Shown: in pieces, positions 33,015-40,173 of the stretch
How the letters are laid out: the number at the start of each line of letters is the position of its first letter
Position numbering within the stretch: the first letter of the stretch is position 1
Source of the DNA: Proteiniphilum sp.
Lineage (GTDB): Bacteria; Bacteroidota; Bacteroidia; Bacteroidales; Dysgonomonadaceae
Direction: 5' to 3'
Assembly (NCBI GenBank): GCA_016839025.1
Contig: JADLKK010000013.1
Location: 1 to 40,173 of the forward strand
Length of the DNA stretch: 40,173 nucleotides
Made by a program: the position numbers and the translations under genes
Notes under the pieces: generated by a model
Databases searched by the model: none
What the model was told of the DNA's origin: nothing
What the model saw: the letters and a program-made list of their open reading frames with translations, nothing else

Positions 33015-35051
33015 TCAATATTTCAGGATAATCCGTTCCCCCAGTTCCTTTGCCAGCAACTTTTTAATCATCTGCATCTCTTGCAGCTGGATGATCAGCC
33101 CGGTCTCCTCCTCCGGAGAGGCCTTTTTCAATGCTCTCTTGATCTCCTCGATTTTCTGCAGCACATAAGCATTCTTCAGCTCGGTGGTGGCACGTGGCAC
33201 GTAGCTGCTGAGCAGGTTCTGCTCCAACAGGCGCGAACTCTGGTCGCCCTCTTCCTCACCCAGTATGCGGGAGTGGATCTTGCTCAGCTGGTAACGGTCG
33301 CTCATCAGCTCGGAGGCAAGCCGACTGATTTCCGGGTCAGCATGTGAAATGAAATAGCGGCCGGAATCAAAAGTACTGTTCTCCTGATGCTCCAGGGCTT
33401 CCTCAAAGATGCGGCGGTAGAGCTCGTTGGTGAAGATAATGTTGTCACGTTCCAGGTCAAACAGTACAAATTCGGTCACTCCCGGTCCCTCTTCCACCAG
33501 GATATCCACCTCTATCACCCTCTTTCCCTCTTTCCGCTTTTGCTTCTCGAATCTGCGGTAGATGGGTGTGTTGCCATAGCGGATCACGTAGCGGATCAGT
33601 TCGCGCTCGAATCGTTCGTAAGGAGCTGCAGAAGATATGGATTTCCCGGGTTTCTTGTCGGTAGATGCGAGAACAGTTCCTGCCTCTATCCGGGTAGCCT
33701 CAGTCGTCTCCTCCCGCTCTTTTTGATCCCTCTTCCGTTCGAAATTGCGTCGCCTGATACGATTGATTTCAGCAATCAGCACCCGTTCCTGTATCTGCAG
33801 CATCTGCGAGCACTCCTGTATATAAACCGAACGGGTGATGGAGTTGGGTATCAGCGAAATGCTCTCTACCACGTTAGCGATAAGCCCTGCCCTCTTGACA
33901 GGATCATCACCTGTCTCCTCCAGTAGCAACTGCGTCTTGAACCGGATAAAGTCAATCTCATTCTCTGCGATGAAACGGTTGAACTGCTCCGCATTCTGTC
34001 TGCGAGCGAACGAGTCGGGGTCCTCCCCCTCGGGCAGCAGCACCACCTTGACGTTCATACCATCTTCCAGTAGCAGATCAATCCCCCTCAGAGCAGCCTT
34101 GATGCCGGCCGCATCGCCGTCGTAGAGTACCGTGATGTTCTCCGAGAAGCGGTGGATCATGCGGATCTGTCCATGTGTGAGAGCCGTGCCTGAAGAGGCC
34201 ACCACATTCTCGATGCCAGCCTGGTGCATGGAGATCACATCGGTATATCCCTCCACCAGGAAGCATTTATCCTGTTTCACAATGGCACTTTTGGCGAAAT
34301 AGATGCCATAGAGCTCACGGCTCTTTGAATAGATCTCGCTTTCGGGTGAGTTGACATACTTACCGGTATTCGCCACCTTCTTCAGGATGCGGCCACCGAA
34401 GGCGACCACCTTCCCCGAGAGGGTATGCACCGGAAAAAGCACCCTTCCCCGGAAACGGTCCACCAGCGGCCTGTTATCATCTCCCCCTGTGGAGAGACCG
34501 GTCTTCAGCAGGTAGTCCTTCCGGTAGCCTGCATGCTGCGCTTCGGTGGAAAAAGCATCGCGCTGCTCCAGGCTGTAACCCAGCTGGAACTTCTTCACAA
34601 CATCGTCGCGAAAACCCCTCTCCCGGAAATAGCTCAACCCTACTGCCTTCCCCTCGGGGTGGGAGTGGAGGATCTTCACGAAGTAGTCACGCGCATATTC
34701 GTTGAGGATGAACATGCTCTCACGGTCGCTCTGTGCCTGCTTCTCCTCATCGGTATACTCCTTCTCCACCACCTCGATGCCATACTTGCGGGCAAGGTAC
34801 TTGAGTGCTTCGTAGTAGGAGAGTTGCTCATGCTTCATCACGAAATGGATGGGTGACCCTCCCTCACCACAGGCAAAGCACTTGCAGATATTCTTGGAGG
34901 GTGAGACATAAAAGGAGGGAGTGCGGTCGTCGTGGAAAGGGCACAGGCCCACATAGTTCACCCCCCTGCGGCGGAGGGTAACGAAGTCGGAGACCACATC
35001 TACGATCTGCGCGGCATCCTGAATGCGTCCTATGGTGAGATGATCGATCAT
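33015..35051 (-). CDS. dnaG: DNA primase DnaG
   Basis: Synthesises RNA primers at the replication fork with DnaB helicase. 678 residues. N-terminal CHC2 zinc domain Cys37-Pro-Phe-His40 and Cys58-x2-Cys61 (x17 spacing), an RNA polymerase domain with RFRGRVLFPV (200-208) and TOPRIM acidic residues Glu267 (EGYTD), Asp311/Asp313 (DGDAAG) and Asp345. The C-terminal ~200 residues are charged, the usual helicase-binding part, diverged from E. coli. Divergent from ilvE; a -7-like TACTTTCG (minus strand, 35059-35066) lies directly before the start, so the leader would be very short or the true promoter is elsewhere. Confidence 0.97.
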   Translation of the reverse strand: MIDHLTIGRIQDAAQIVDVVSDFVTLRRRGVNYVGLCPFHDDRTPSFYVSPSKNICKCFACGEGGSPIHFVMKHEQLSYYEALKYLARKYGIEVVEKEYTDEEKQAQSDRESMFILNEYARDYFVKILHSHPEGKAVGLSYFRERGFRDDVVKKFQLGYSLEQRDAFSTEAQHAGYRKDYLLKTGLSTGGDDNRPLVDRFRGRVLFPVHTLSGKVVAFGGRILKKVANTGKYVNSPESEIYSKSRELYGIYFAKSAIVKQDKCFLVEGYTDVISMHQAGIENVVASSGTALTHGQIRMIHRFSENITVLYDGDAAGIKAALRGIDLLLEDGMNVKVVLLPEGEDPDSFARRQNAEQFNRFIAENEIDFIRFKTQLLLEETGDDPVKRAGLIANVVESISLIPNSITRSVYIQECSQMLQIQERVLIAEINRIRRRNFERKRDQKEREETTEATRIEAGTVLASTDKKPGKSISSAAPYERFERELIRYVIRYGNTPIYRRFEKQKRKEGKRVIEVDILVEEGPGVTEFVLFDLERDNIIFTNELYRRIFEEALEHQENSTFDSGRYFISHADPEISRLASELMSDRYQLSKIHSRILGEEEGDQSSRLLEQNLLSSYVPRATTELKNAYVLQKIEEIKRALKKASPEEETGLIIQLQEMQMIKKLLAKELGERIILKY

Positions 35052-35109
35052 TGAGGATACGAAAGTAATGATTTATATGGTGAAAAAACCGTAATTCAAA
35101 AATTATCTC

Positions 35110-35117
35110 TACTTTTG
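35110..35117 (+). promoter_or_regulatory. -7 promoter element of ilvE
   Basis: TACTTTTG, an exact TAnnTTTG match, 42 nt before the ilvE start. No clear -33 box. Confidence 0.5.
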
Positions 35118-35159
35118 TAGGAGACAAATCTGATTCTGATAGACGTTACTTATTGCAAG

Positions 35160-36179
35160 ATGGAGAAGATCGATTGGACGAACATATCGTTCGGCTATAT
35201 GAAGACGGACTACAACGTACGCTGCTACTACCGCGATGGAAAATGGAGCGCTCCGCAACTGGAGACCTCCGAAGAGCTCACCCTCCACATGGCGGCCACC
35301 TGCCTGCACTACGGACAGGAGGCTTTCGAGGGGCTGAAGGCTTTCCGGGGAAAGGATGGCAGGGTACGTATCTTTCGTATGCGGGACAATGCCGAGCGGC
35401 TGCAATCCTCCTGCCGCGGCATCATGATGGCAGAGCTCCCGGTGGAGCTGTTCGAAGAGATGGTATTGCTGGTGGTGAAAAAAAACGAGCGATTCGTACC
35501 TCCCTACGAAAGCGGTGCATCCCTCTATATCCGTCCACTGCTGATCGGAACCAGTGCACAGGTGGGGGTAAAACCGTCGAAGGAGTACACCTTTCTGATC
35601 TTCGTCACCCCGGTAGGTCCCTATTTCAAGGAGGGGTTCAAGCCAACACCCATGGTGATCATGCGTGAGTACGACCGGGCAGCACCACTGGGTACCGGCA
35701 CCTTCAAGGTGGGAGGCAACTATGCCGCCAGCCTGCGTTCGGGTGAGAAAGCACATGAGATGGGTTACTCCGCGGTGCTCTACCTCGACGCCAGAGAGAA
35801 AAAATATATCGATGAATGTGGCCCGGCGAACTTTTTCGGCATCAAGGAGAACACCTATATCACCCCCAAATCAACCTCTATCCTGCCCTCCATTACCAAC
35901 AAAAGTCTGATGCAGTTGGCGGAAGAGATGGGACTGCGTGTGGAGCGTCGCCCCATACCGGAAGAGGAACTGGCCACCTTCGAGGAGGCTGGTGCCTGCG
36001 GCACGGCTGCGGTGATCAGCCCCATTCTCCGTATCGACGATATCAGCGAAAACCGGACATATCACTTTTCAAAAGATGGGAAAGCGGGGCCCGTCAGTGA
36101 ACAACTGTACCACAAGCTGCGGGCCATCCAGTATGGCGATGAGCCGGACAAATATGGCTGGGTGACCCTCGTGGATTAA
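35160..36179 (+). CDS. ilvE: Branched-chain amino-acid aminotransferase
   Basis: Interconverts leucine, isoleucine and valine with their 2-oxo acids, PLP-dependent fold type IV. 339 residues of the longer BCAT subgroup. Motifs: LHYGQEAFEGLKAFRG, YIRPLLIGTSAQVGV, PLP lysine Lys183 in GTGTFKVGGNYA, DECGPANFFGI and ACGTAAVISP. Single gene with a -7 element 42 nt upstream, divergent from dnaG. Its stop overlaps the stop of the CYTH gene on the other strand by four bases. Confidence 0.95.
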   Translation: MEKIDWTNISFGYMKTDYNVRCYYRDGKWSAPQLETSEELTLHMAATCLHYGQEAFEGLKAFRGKDGRVRIFRMRDNAERLQSSCRGIMMAELPVELFEEMVLLVVKKNERFVPPYESGASLYIRPLLIGTSAQVGVKPSKEYTFLIFVTPVGPYFKEGFKPTPMVIMREYDRAAPLGTGTFKVGGNYAASLRSGEKAHEMGYSAVLYLDAREKKYIDECGPANFFGIKENTYITPKSTSILPSITNKSLMQLAEEMGLRVERRPIPEEELATFEEAGACGTAAVISPILRIDDISENRTYHFSKDGKAGPVSEQLYHKLRAIQYGDEPDKYGWVTLVD

Positions 36180-36655
36180 AACGGCTCTTTCCACTCCCCA
36201 TAGGGGTGAGTGGAGAGATAGGCGTTATAATAGCGAACGTTGCCGGTAACCTCAGGTCCAAGCCAGTCCGGTCTCTCGTAGGTTTCCTCCTCACTTGCCA
36301 GCTCCAGCTCTGCAATCTGCAGTCCTTCGTTTGCACCCCGGAATTCATCCACTTCAAAGGTGTGCTCCCCTACCCTGACCAGGTATCGGATCTTCTCTAT
36401 TACAGCATCCTCACACAGAAGCAACATCTCTTCGGCATCCACGAGCGGAACCTCATATTCCCACTCCCGACGGGTAATACCACCCTCGGTTACTGCACCT
36501 TTAATGGTGATATATCCTTTCTCTCCCCTTACGCGCACCCTTACCACGCTGACACCTGACAGGGAAAGGTACCCCTGTTTCATCACATAGCGATCATATG
36601 CGGATGATTTGAAATCACCCCTGACCAGGAATTTTCGTTCAATCTCGTAGCCCAT
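36176..36655 (-). CDS. CYTH-domain protein, probable triphosphatase
   Basis: 159 residues. N-terminal EIERKFLV (ExExK, Glu4-Glu6-Lys8) is the CYTH hallmark; alternating charged strands follow (VVRVRVRGEKGYITIKG, RREWEYEVP, IEKIRYLVRVGEHTFEVDEF). A tunnel fold binding triphosphate with divalent metal is expected. Family members hydrolyse inorganic triphosphate or thiamine triphosphate, or cyclise ATP; small bacterial CYTH proteins are mostly triphosphatases. Single gene, convergent with ilvE. Confidence 0.9.
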   Translation of the reverse strand: MGYEIERKFLVRGDFKSSAYDRYVMKQGYLSLSGVSVVRVRVRGEKGYITIKGAVTEGGITRREWEYEVPLVDAEEMLLLCEDAVIEKIRYLVRVGEHTFEVDEFRGANEGLQIAELELASEEETYERPDWLGPEVTGNVRYYNAYLSTHPYGEWKEPF

Positions 36656-36966
36656 GACAATTGTTTCTCGGGGTATAACAAACGAAATCGATAAAGTGTT
36701 GGGGGTTTAAAAAAAAGAATAAAAATAACTATGTTTTTAAGATCGCGTAATCACTACGAAAAAATAAAAACATAGTTAAGATTTTGGTTGGATTAAATAA
36801 AAATCAATGCGCGTAATTCTATTCTTTATTCAATGAATCTGTAACAAAAATAGTAATTAAATTTGACTTCCTAAAAATATTGGCCAGCCGCCAATCATTT
36901 AATGAGGAAATTTTCCACAAATAAAAGGGGGTGAGGAGGAATAGCCGGAGGATAGCATTGGAATTG
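36656..36966. other. AT-rich intergenic region with a 14-bp inverted repeat
   Basis: No gene. TAACTATGTTTTTA (36726-36739) and TAAAAACATAGTTA (36765-36778) form a perfect 14-bp inverted repeat with a 25-nt spacer. The rest is AT-rich and unremarkable. Confidence 0.7.
36726..36778. repeat. 14-bp perfect inverted repeat, 25-nt spacer
   Basis: Arms TAACTATGTTTTTA and TAAAAACATAGTTA. Lies between the CYTH gene start and the GH76 stop, both minus strand. It could be a terminator-like fold of the GH76 transcript, an operator for the CYTH gene, or the remains of a mobile-element end. Confidence 0.7.
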
Positions 36967-38211
36967 TCAGATAAGAGGCTCCAGTACAGACATCGCTTCC
37001 ATGAGCATACAACCGGATAAATGAGCGGTGAGACTTATCCCTTTTGTCGATGCCGGGGCCGACCACCATCTGCCGCCATAGAGCATTGTTTCTTTGTTTA
37101 CCCCATGTTCACACATGACCGTAGCGCACAAGGTTATGTAATCATGGAATTTTTTGCGTGTATCCGCATCCAGATCCGGCTGATTGACCAGTTTGACAAA
37201 ATAGCGAAAGAAAATTCCATGGAAGAGTCCTCCATCTCCCGAAGTGGCATCTGGCAGCACCCCATTGTTCACCGACATCTGATCGATAACATAGTTTGCG
37301 GCACCGATGGCTTCCTGCAGATACCTTTTCTTACCGGTGATCCTGTATAGTTCACAGGCAGCCCCCATAAATGTACCCTGGTTGTAGGTGTAGATACTGT
37401 GACTGATTTTCCCCGCTGCGTCCATGTTGTCGAATACCCGTCCCGTACCCGGGTCGTACAGATTGTTCCTCAACCAGTTGTATATTTTAATCGACTCCTG
37501 TAAATAGGCTTTTCGGTTTTTTCTCCCCGAACCTGTAATCCCATCGTGCATTGTGTAGAGGCGTGCGGCAATAATGGCGGCAGGAGCATTTGAACAGGCA
37601 TTTTTCGATTTTCGCACGTCGGTTTTCCAGGTAATTCCTCCTCTCCAGGGATCCTCATCTTCCGGCCCCCAGGTGGTCCATATCCAATCATCGTAGATCT
37701 GTCTGGCTTTCAGGTAATAATCATCGTTCCCGGTTGTTTCATACATCCGAAGCTGCGCAAGAACCATCCATTCCATATCGTCCACAAACTCATTCCACCA
37801 GGGATCAGTTTCCTTTCCTGAGAAATTAAATTTGGGGGCTCCTTTCCACCAAAGCGGGTAAAAATCGAGATACTCTTTCCGGGAGGTACGCAAATAGGCA
37901 TCGACGATTACATCCATTGCATGGGCTTGTGGCCAGTAATGGCTTGTCGTCATGTTTGCAAGATCACTCTCATAATTGAAATAGTGTCGATCCGGATAAC
38001 CATCAAAGCTTGCACCCCAGAAGTGTTTGATCAACGCCTGCGCCATACCTTCAGCCATCCCCTGCCAAAAGGAGTTGTCATATTTTTTCTCCGGTGTTTT
38101 TGCAATTCCCGGCATCTCGACCACCGCATTCCGGTCCGGCTGAACAGAAGCATTTAACTGAGTCATGACTGAAAGGCCCATCAACAGGGTGAAGATCGAT
38201 ATTCTTTTCAT
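36967..38211 (-). CDS. Glycoside hydrolase family 76, probable alpha-1,6-mannanase
   Basis: About 414 residues from ATG 38211 (a Met at 38232 would add seven residues before the signal peptide). Signal peptide MKRISIFTLLMGLSVMTQLNA. The alpha6/alpha6 barrel of GH76 is marked by MTTSHYWPQAHAMDVIVDAY, the catalytic Asp pair in FVDDMEWMVLAQL (Asp144/Asp145), WRGGITWK, SKNACSNAPAAIIAARL and YTYNQGTFMGAACEL. Family members cleave alpha-1,6-mannan backbones of yeast mannoprotein or related glycans. It stands alone: no SusC/SusD pair, sugar transporter or other glycosidase is near, so it is an orphan or the remnant of a polysaccharide locus. No lipobox, so it is likely periplasmic or secreted. Confidence 0.9.
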   Translation of the reverse strand: MKRISIFTLLMGLSVMTQLNASVQPDRNAVVEMPGIAKTPEKKYDNSFWQGMAEGMAQALIKHFWGASFDGYPDRHYFNYESDLANMTTSHYWPQAHAMDVIVDAYLRTSRKEYLDFYPLWWKGAPKFNFSGKETDPWWNEFVDDMEWMVLAQLRMYETTGNDDYYLKARQIYDDWIWTTWGPEDEDPWRGGITWKTDVRKSKNACSNAPAAIIAARLYTMHDGITGSGRKNRKAYLQESIKIYNWLRNNLYDPGTGRVFDNMDAAGKISHSIYTYNQGTFMGAACELYRITGKKRYLQEAIGAANYVIDQMSVNNGVLPDATSGDGGLFHGIFFRYFVKLVNQPDLDADTRKKFHDYITLCATVMCEHGVNKETMLYGGRWWSAPASTKGISLTAHLSGCMLMEAMSVLEPLI

Positions 38212-38408
38212 TTTTTCAGCGATACGTGTCATTGCTCACAGGGTTTAATCGGGGATAAGCAGAGCGAAATGCACCATAAAATATAACGATCAAACGCTTA
38301 TGATCATCTTATCGCTACGTTCCAAGGCATTGGGGACCTGCTCCGGAGCAAAGGTATAAAAAAGAATCCTGGGGTGAAAACCTTGCAAAGAGTAAAACGC
38401 GGACAGAG

Positions 38409-38447
38409 CAAAAAACCGATGACTCGTTGGTGAGCATCGGTTTTTTG
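38409..38447. terminator. Strong terminator, probably bidirectional
   Basis: CAAAAAACCGATG (38409-38421) pairs perfectly with CATCGGTTTTTTG (38435-38447), with inner CTC/GAG pairing. A/T tracts on both sides let it work on either strand; on the minus strand it ends the periplasmic His-protein transcript, whose stop is at 38474. Confidence 0.9.
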
Positions 38448-38473
38448 CGCCGATACCTTCCAGCAGAAAATGC

Positions 38474-39085
38474 TCAATGATTGTGGTGTCCCCCTCCTGC
38501 CAGAATATCGTGGACCGCTTCCACGGCATGCGTATAATCAACATAAGCAGCTACAAACATACGTCCCTCTTCCACAGAACGATCTTTTACCGGGTACAAG
38601 GCAGCCACCTTCTCATACTTCTCCGTAAGTTGCGCGTTCACATGCCTGTTGAGCGCGACAAGCAATTGATTGAAGTTGCCGGTTTCGAGCGCTTTGTCAC
38701 TCATCACAGTGATATGCGCGGTTGTTCCGACCGGCTTGAGCCCCGTGAAAGAAGCCCCTTCCATCTCGCGATGCAGACGGACAAATGTTTCATAAAAGTG
38801 GGTCCTTACGATTTCATACACCTCGGCATCTCCATCTTTCAAACGCAGCGTTTTGTGAAACAAAGGGAGCACCATCGCCTCATCTTCCGGCCGGATCCAT
38901 TTCCTGATCAGCTCTACATTGTTTGTATCCAATGCCTTGGCTGCATCCATAAGGGCGGGGCCATCGAATGAATCGCAATGCGCCGATGCAGGTTGAATGT
39001 TTATGAAAGAAAATGTTGCGATCAGGGAAAGTACAAACAGCGATTGCTGCAAACTCTGTGACAAATAATAATTTCTTCTCTTCAT
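38474..39085 (-). CDS. Periplasmic protein resembling DUF6448, His-rich ends
   Basis: 203 residues from ATG 39085 (MKRRNYYLSQS); in-frame Met 39166 would start upstream of the predicted promoter. The signal peptide should be cut after ASA, leaving a mature N-terminus beginning His-Cys-Asp (HCDSFDGPALMDAAKALD). The rest is mostly helical with further His (LFHKTLRLK, VALNRHVNAQ, DYTHAVEAVHD) and the chain ends GGGHHNH. It fits my memory of DUF6448 proteins; their function is not established. Divergent from a His-rich Crp/Fnr regulator with a palindrome between them. A metal- or redox-linked envelope role is inference. Confidence 0.8.
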   Translation of the reverse strand: MKRRNYYLSQSLQQSLFVLSLIATFSFINIQPASAHCDSFDGPALMDAAKALDTNNVELIRKWIRPEDEAMVLPLFHKTLRLKDGDAEVYEIVRTHFYETFVRLHREMEGASFTGLKPVGTTAHITVMSDKALETGNFNQLLVALNRHVNAQLTEKYEKVAALYPVKDRSVEEGRMFVAAYVDYTHAVEAVHDILAGGGHHNH

Positions 39086-39131
39086 ACTTGTTTCATTTTT
39101 GGTTGTTGTTTTTTTCCTTTTATTTGTGTAA

Positions 39132-39139
39132 CAAAGGTA
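39132..39139 (-). promoter_or_regulatory. -7 element of the DUF6448-like gene
   Basis: Minus-strand TACCTTTG matches TAnnTTTG exactly. No -33 TTTG lies at 19-21 nt; instead a palindrome sits there, as expected for an activator-dependent promoter. The start codon is 47 nt downstream. Confidence 0.55.
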
Positions 39140-39159
39140 TTTGCCGACCATCGCATATT

Positions 39160-39177
39160 GTGTCACCCAGGCGACAC
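39160..39177. promoter_or_regulatory. Imperfect palindrome, candidate Crp/Fnr-type site
   Basis: GTGTC-N8-GACAC (seven of nine symmetric positions pair). Its centre is 33 nt from the centre of the -7 element of the DUF6448-like gene, i.e. about -40 from the predicted start, the class II activator position of Crp/Fnr proteins. Confidence 0.5.
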
Positions 39178-39252
39178 TTCGCGATTTTTGCCTTATTTAA
39201 CGGGATCTGAATTTGTTGGCCGGTACCAATTGAAAATTCAAATAACCATCCT

Positions 39253-40038
39253 ATGAAAAAGCAAATTCAAACAACAAAATATCCTAGGCAGGGTTTTTCT
39301 CACGAGCACCTGTTTCACCTTTTTGAAAAATATCATATCCCTACGGATCATCCCGACCTGCATCATCATAACCAGCATCACAATCAGGAACTGTCATACT
39401 GTCCCCTCTTCCGGGGGATGACACAGCAGGAGCATGATGAGTTTCTGGACAGGAACGTGCGAGAGATTCTCACCTACAGCAAAGGGGAGATAGTTGTCCG
39501 ACAGGGTGATCCCATCCGCTCCGTAATGCTGTTGGTGCAGGGTAGTGTGAGGACGGAGATGATCACCCTTGAGGGGAACGTGCTGGATATCGATATCCTG
39601 GAAGCAGTCATCCCGCTCGCCCCTTCATTCATTTACGGGGCGAAGAACAATTACCCGGTGGATGTAATCGCTGTGGAGACCACCATCTTCCTGAAGATTT
39701 CAAAGGAGGCATGGCTGGATGAGATGGGCAATAACAAACAGCTGTTGACCAATTTTCTGACGTTGAATGCTGATTTAACCCTCTTCCTTACCAACAAGCT
39801 ACAGATGATCTCGCTGAAAAGTCTCCGGAAAAAACTGGCCACTTTCTTTCTGGAGAAGACAACAGCGGAAAATGGAAGCTTCGTGCTGAAACGCTCCCGT
39901 ACGCAGCTAGCGGAATATTTCGGAGTCCAACGCCAGTCACTGGCCCGGTCACTGAAAGAGATGGAGGATGAGGGGATCATCCTACTGAAAGGACGAGAGA
40001 TTCAAATCCTGGATCGGAGCAGGTTAATTAGGGAGTAA
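39253..40038 (+). CDS. Crp/Fnr-family regulator with His-rich N-terminal extension
   Basis: 261 residues. After an unusual 48-residue N-terminus with ten His between 17 and 43 (SHEHLFHLFEKYHIP, then HPDLHHHNQHHN), the usual regulator begins at Cys50 (YCPLFRGMTQQE). A cNMP-binding beta-barrel follows (about 70-150: EIVVRQGDPIRSVMLLVQGSV), a dimer helix (162-195) and the winged HTH (214-240, RTQLAEYFGVQRQSLARSL, recognition helix VQRQSLARSLKEM). No phosphate-binding cassette of cAMP-type CRP is obvious, so the ligand is probably not cAMP. A metal or heme could bind the His-rich tail. Divergent from the DUF6448-like gene, its likely target. Start ATG 39253 includes the tail; a later start would cut into it but leave the core. 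Confidence 0.9.
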   Translation: MKKQIQTTKYPRQGFSHEHLFHLFEKYHIPTDHPDLHHHNQHHNQELSYCPLFRGMTQQEHDEFLDRNVREILTYSKGEIVVRQGDPIRSVMLLVQGSVRTEMITLEGNVLDIDILEAVIPLAPSFIYGAKNNYPVDVIAVETTIFLKISKEAWLDEMGNNKQLLTNFLTLNADLTLFLTNKLQMISLKSLRKKLATFFLEKTTAENGSFVLKRSRTQLAEYFGVQRQSLARSLKEMEDEGIILLKGREIQILDRSRLIRE

Positions 40039-40102
40039 CCGGATAGATCACCCAAAAAGAAAAACACCCACCGGAGAATCCGATAAGTGTTTGATTTTAA
40101 AG

Positions 40103-40173
40103 TGATCCGGTTGGGATTCGAACCCAAGACCCACAGCTTAGAAGGCTGTTGCTCTATCCAGCTGAGCTACCGG
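40103..40173 (-). tRNA. tRNA-Arg (TCT), 5' end beyond the window
   Basis: Minus-strand cloverleaf with anticodon stem ACAGC/GCTGT and loop CTTCTAA (anticodon TCT), T-arm TTGGG-TTCGAAT-CCCAA and acceptor CCGGATC with discriminator A. The first three nucleotides lie outside the window. No CCA is encoded, unlike the CAU tRNA at 9320. Confidence 0.92.

Overview
The window looks like chromosomal DNA of a member of the Bacteroidales (Bacteroidota), plausibly a Dysgonomonadaceae/Porphyromonadaceae relative; the family-level guess is inference. Evidence: recurring Bacteroidetes -7 promoter elements (TAnnTTTG) instead of Shine-Dalgarno-led genes, surface-lipoprotein signals (Cys followed by Lys/Asp), a hybrid two-component regulator ending in an AraC domain, the long IspG type, the LL-diaminopimelate aminotransferase route (dapL with dapF), an HU-related protein of the Bacteroidetes-specific type and a GH76 mannanase. 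No transposase, integrase, phage module, CRISPR array or rRNA is visible.

Layout. 1-4.8 kb is sparse and AT-rich: a membrane-anchored AraC regulator, an interrupted membrane-protein ORF, a hybrid histidine kinase that lacks the usual periplasmic sensor, and a four-copy 21-nt tandem repeat. 4.6-8.7 kb is a probable operon of a small ORF, an HU-related DNA-binding protein, an unknown protein and a large surface lipoprotein with collagen-like GAD repeats, closed by a strong terminator. 9.3-12.7 kb (minus strand) has a CAU-anticodon tRNA, then ispG, a VOC protein and a metallo-beta-lactamase-fold hydrolase. 12.9-17.2 kb (plus) holds aqpZ, fabI, a YciO/Sua5-type gene and an S41 protease lipoprotein. 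17.2-22.4 kb (minus) holds a small secreted protein, a YceI-porin-YceI set headed by an Rrf2 iron-sulfur regulator, and dusB with an Spx/ArsC-like gene. 22.6-28.4 kb (plus) is a GC-richer iron/siderophore-type uptake operon (TonB receptor, DUF4374-like lipoprotein, Spy-like lipoprotein, PepSY membrane protein) that resembles XusABC. 28.4-35.1 kb (minus) has dapL-dapF and then dnaG with an ABC exporter pair. 35.2-40.2 kb has ilvE, a CYTH phosphatase, an orphan GH76 enzyme, a His-rich periplasmic protein divergent from a His-rich Crp/Fnr regulator, and the 3' part of tRNA-Arg(TCT).

Most promising as undescribed systems: (1) the His-rich Crp/Fnr regulator and divergent periplasmic protein, with an imperfect palindrome about 40 bp upstream of the predicted start site; (2) the Rrf2-YceI-porin-YceI cluster with a perfect 14-bp palindrome in front of the first yceI; (3) the XusABC-like operon with an extra Spy-like lipoprotein carrying two paired LTxxQ-type units; (4) the HU-related gene co-directional with a surface collagen-like lipoprotein. 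All coordinates and motifs were read by eye; no database search was run, so family names rest on motif recognition.
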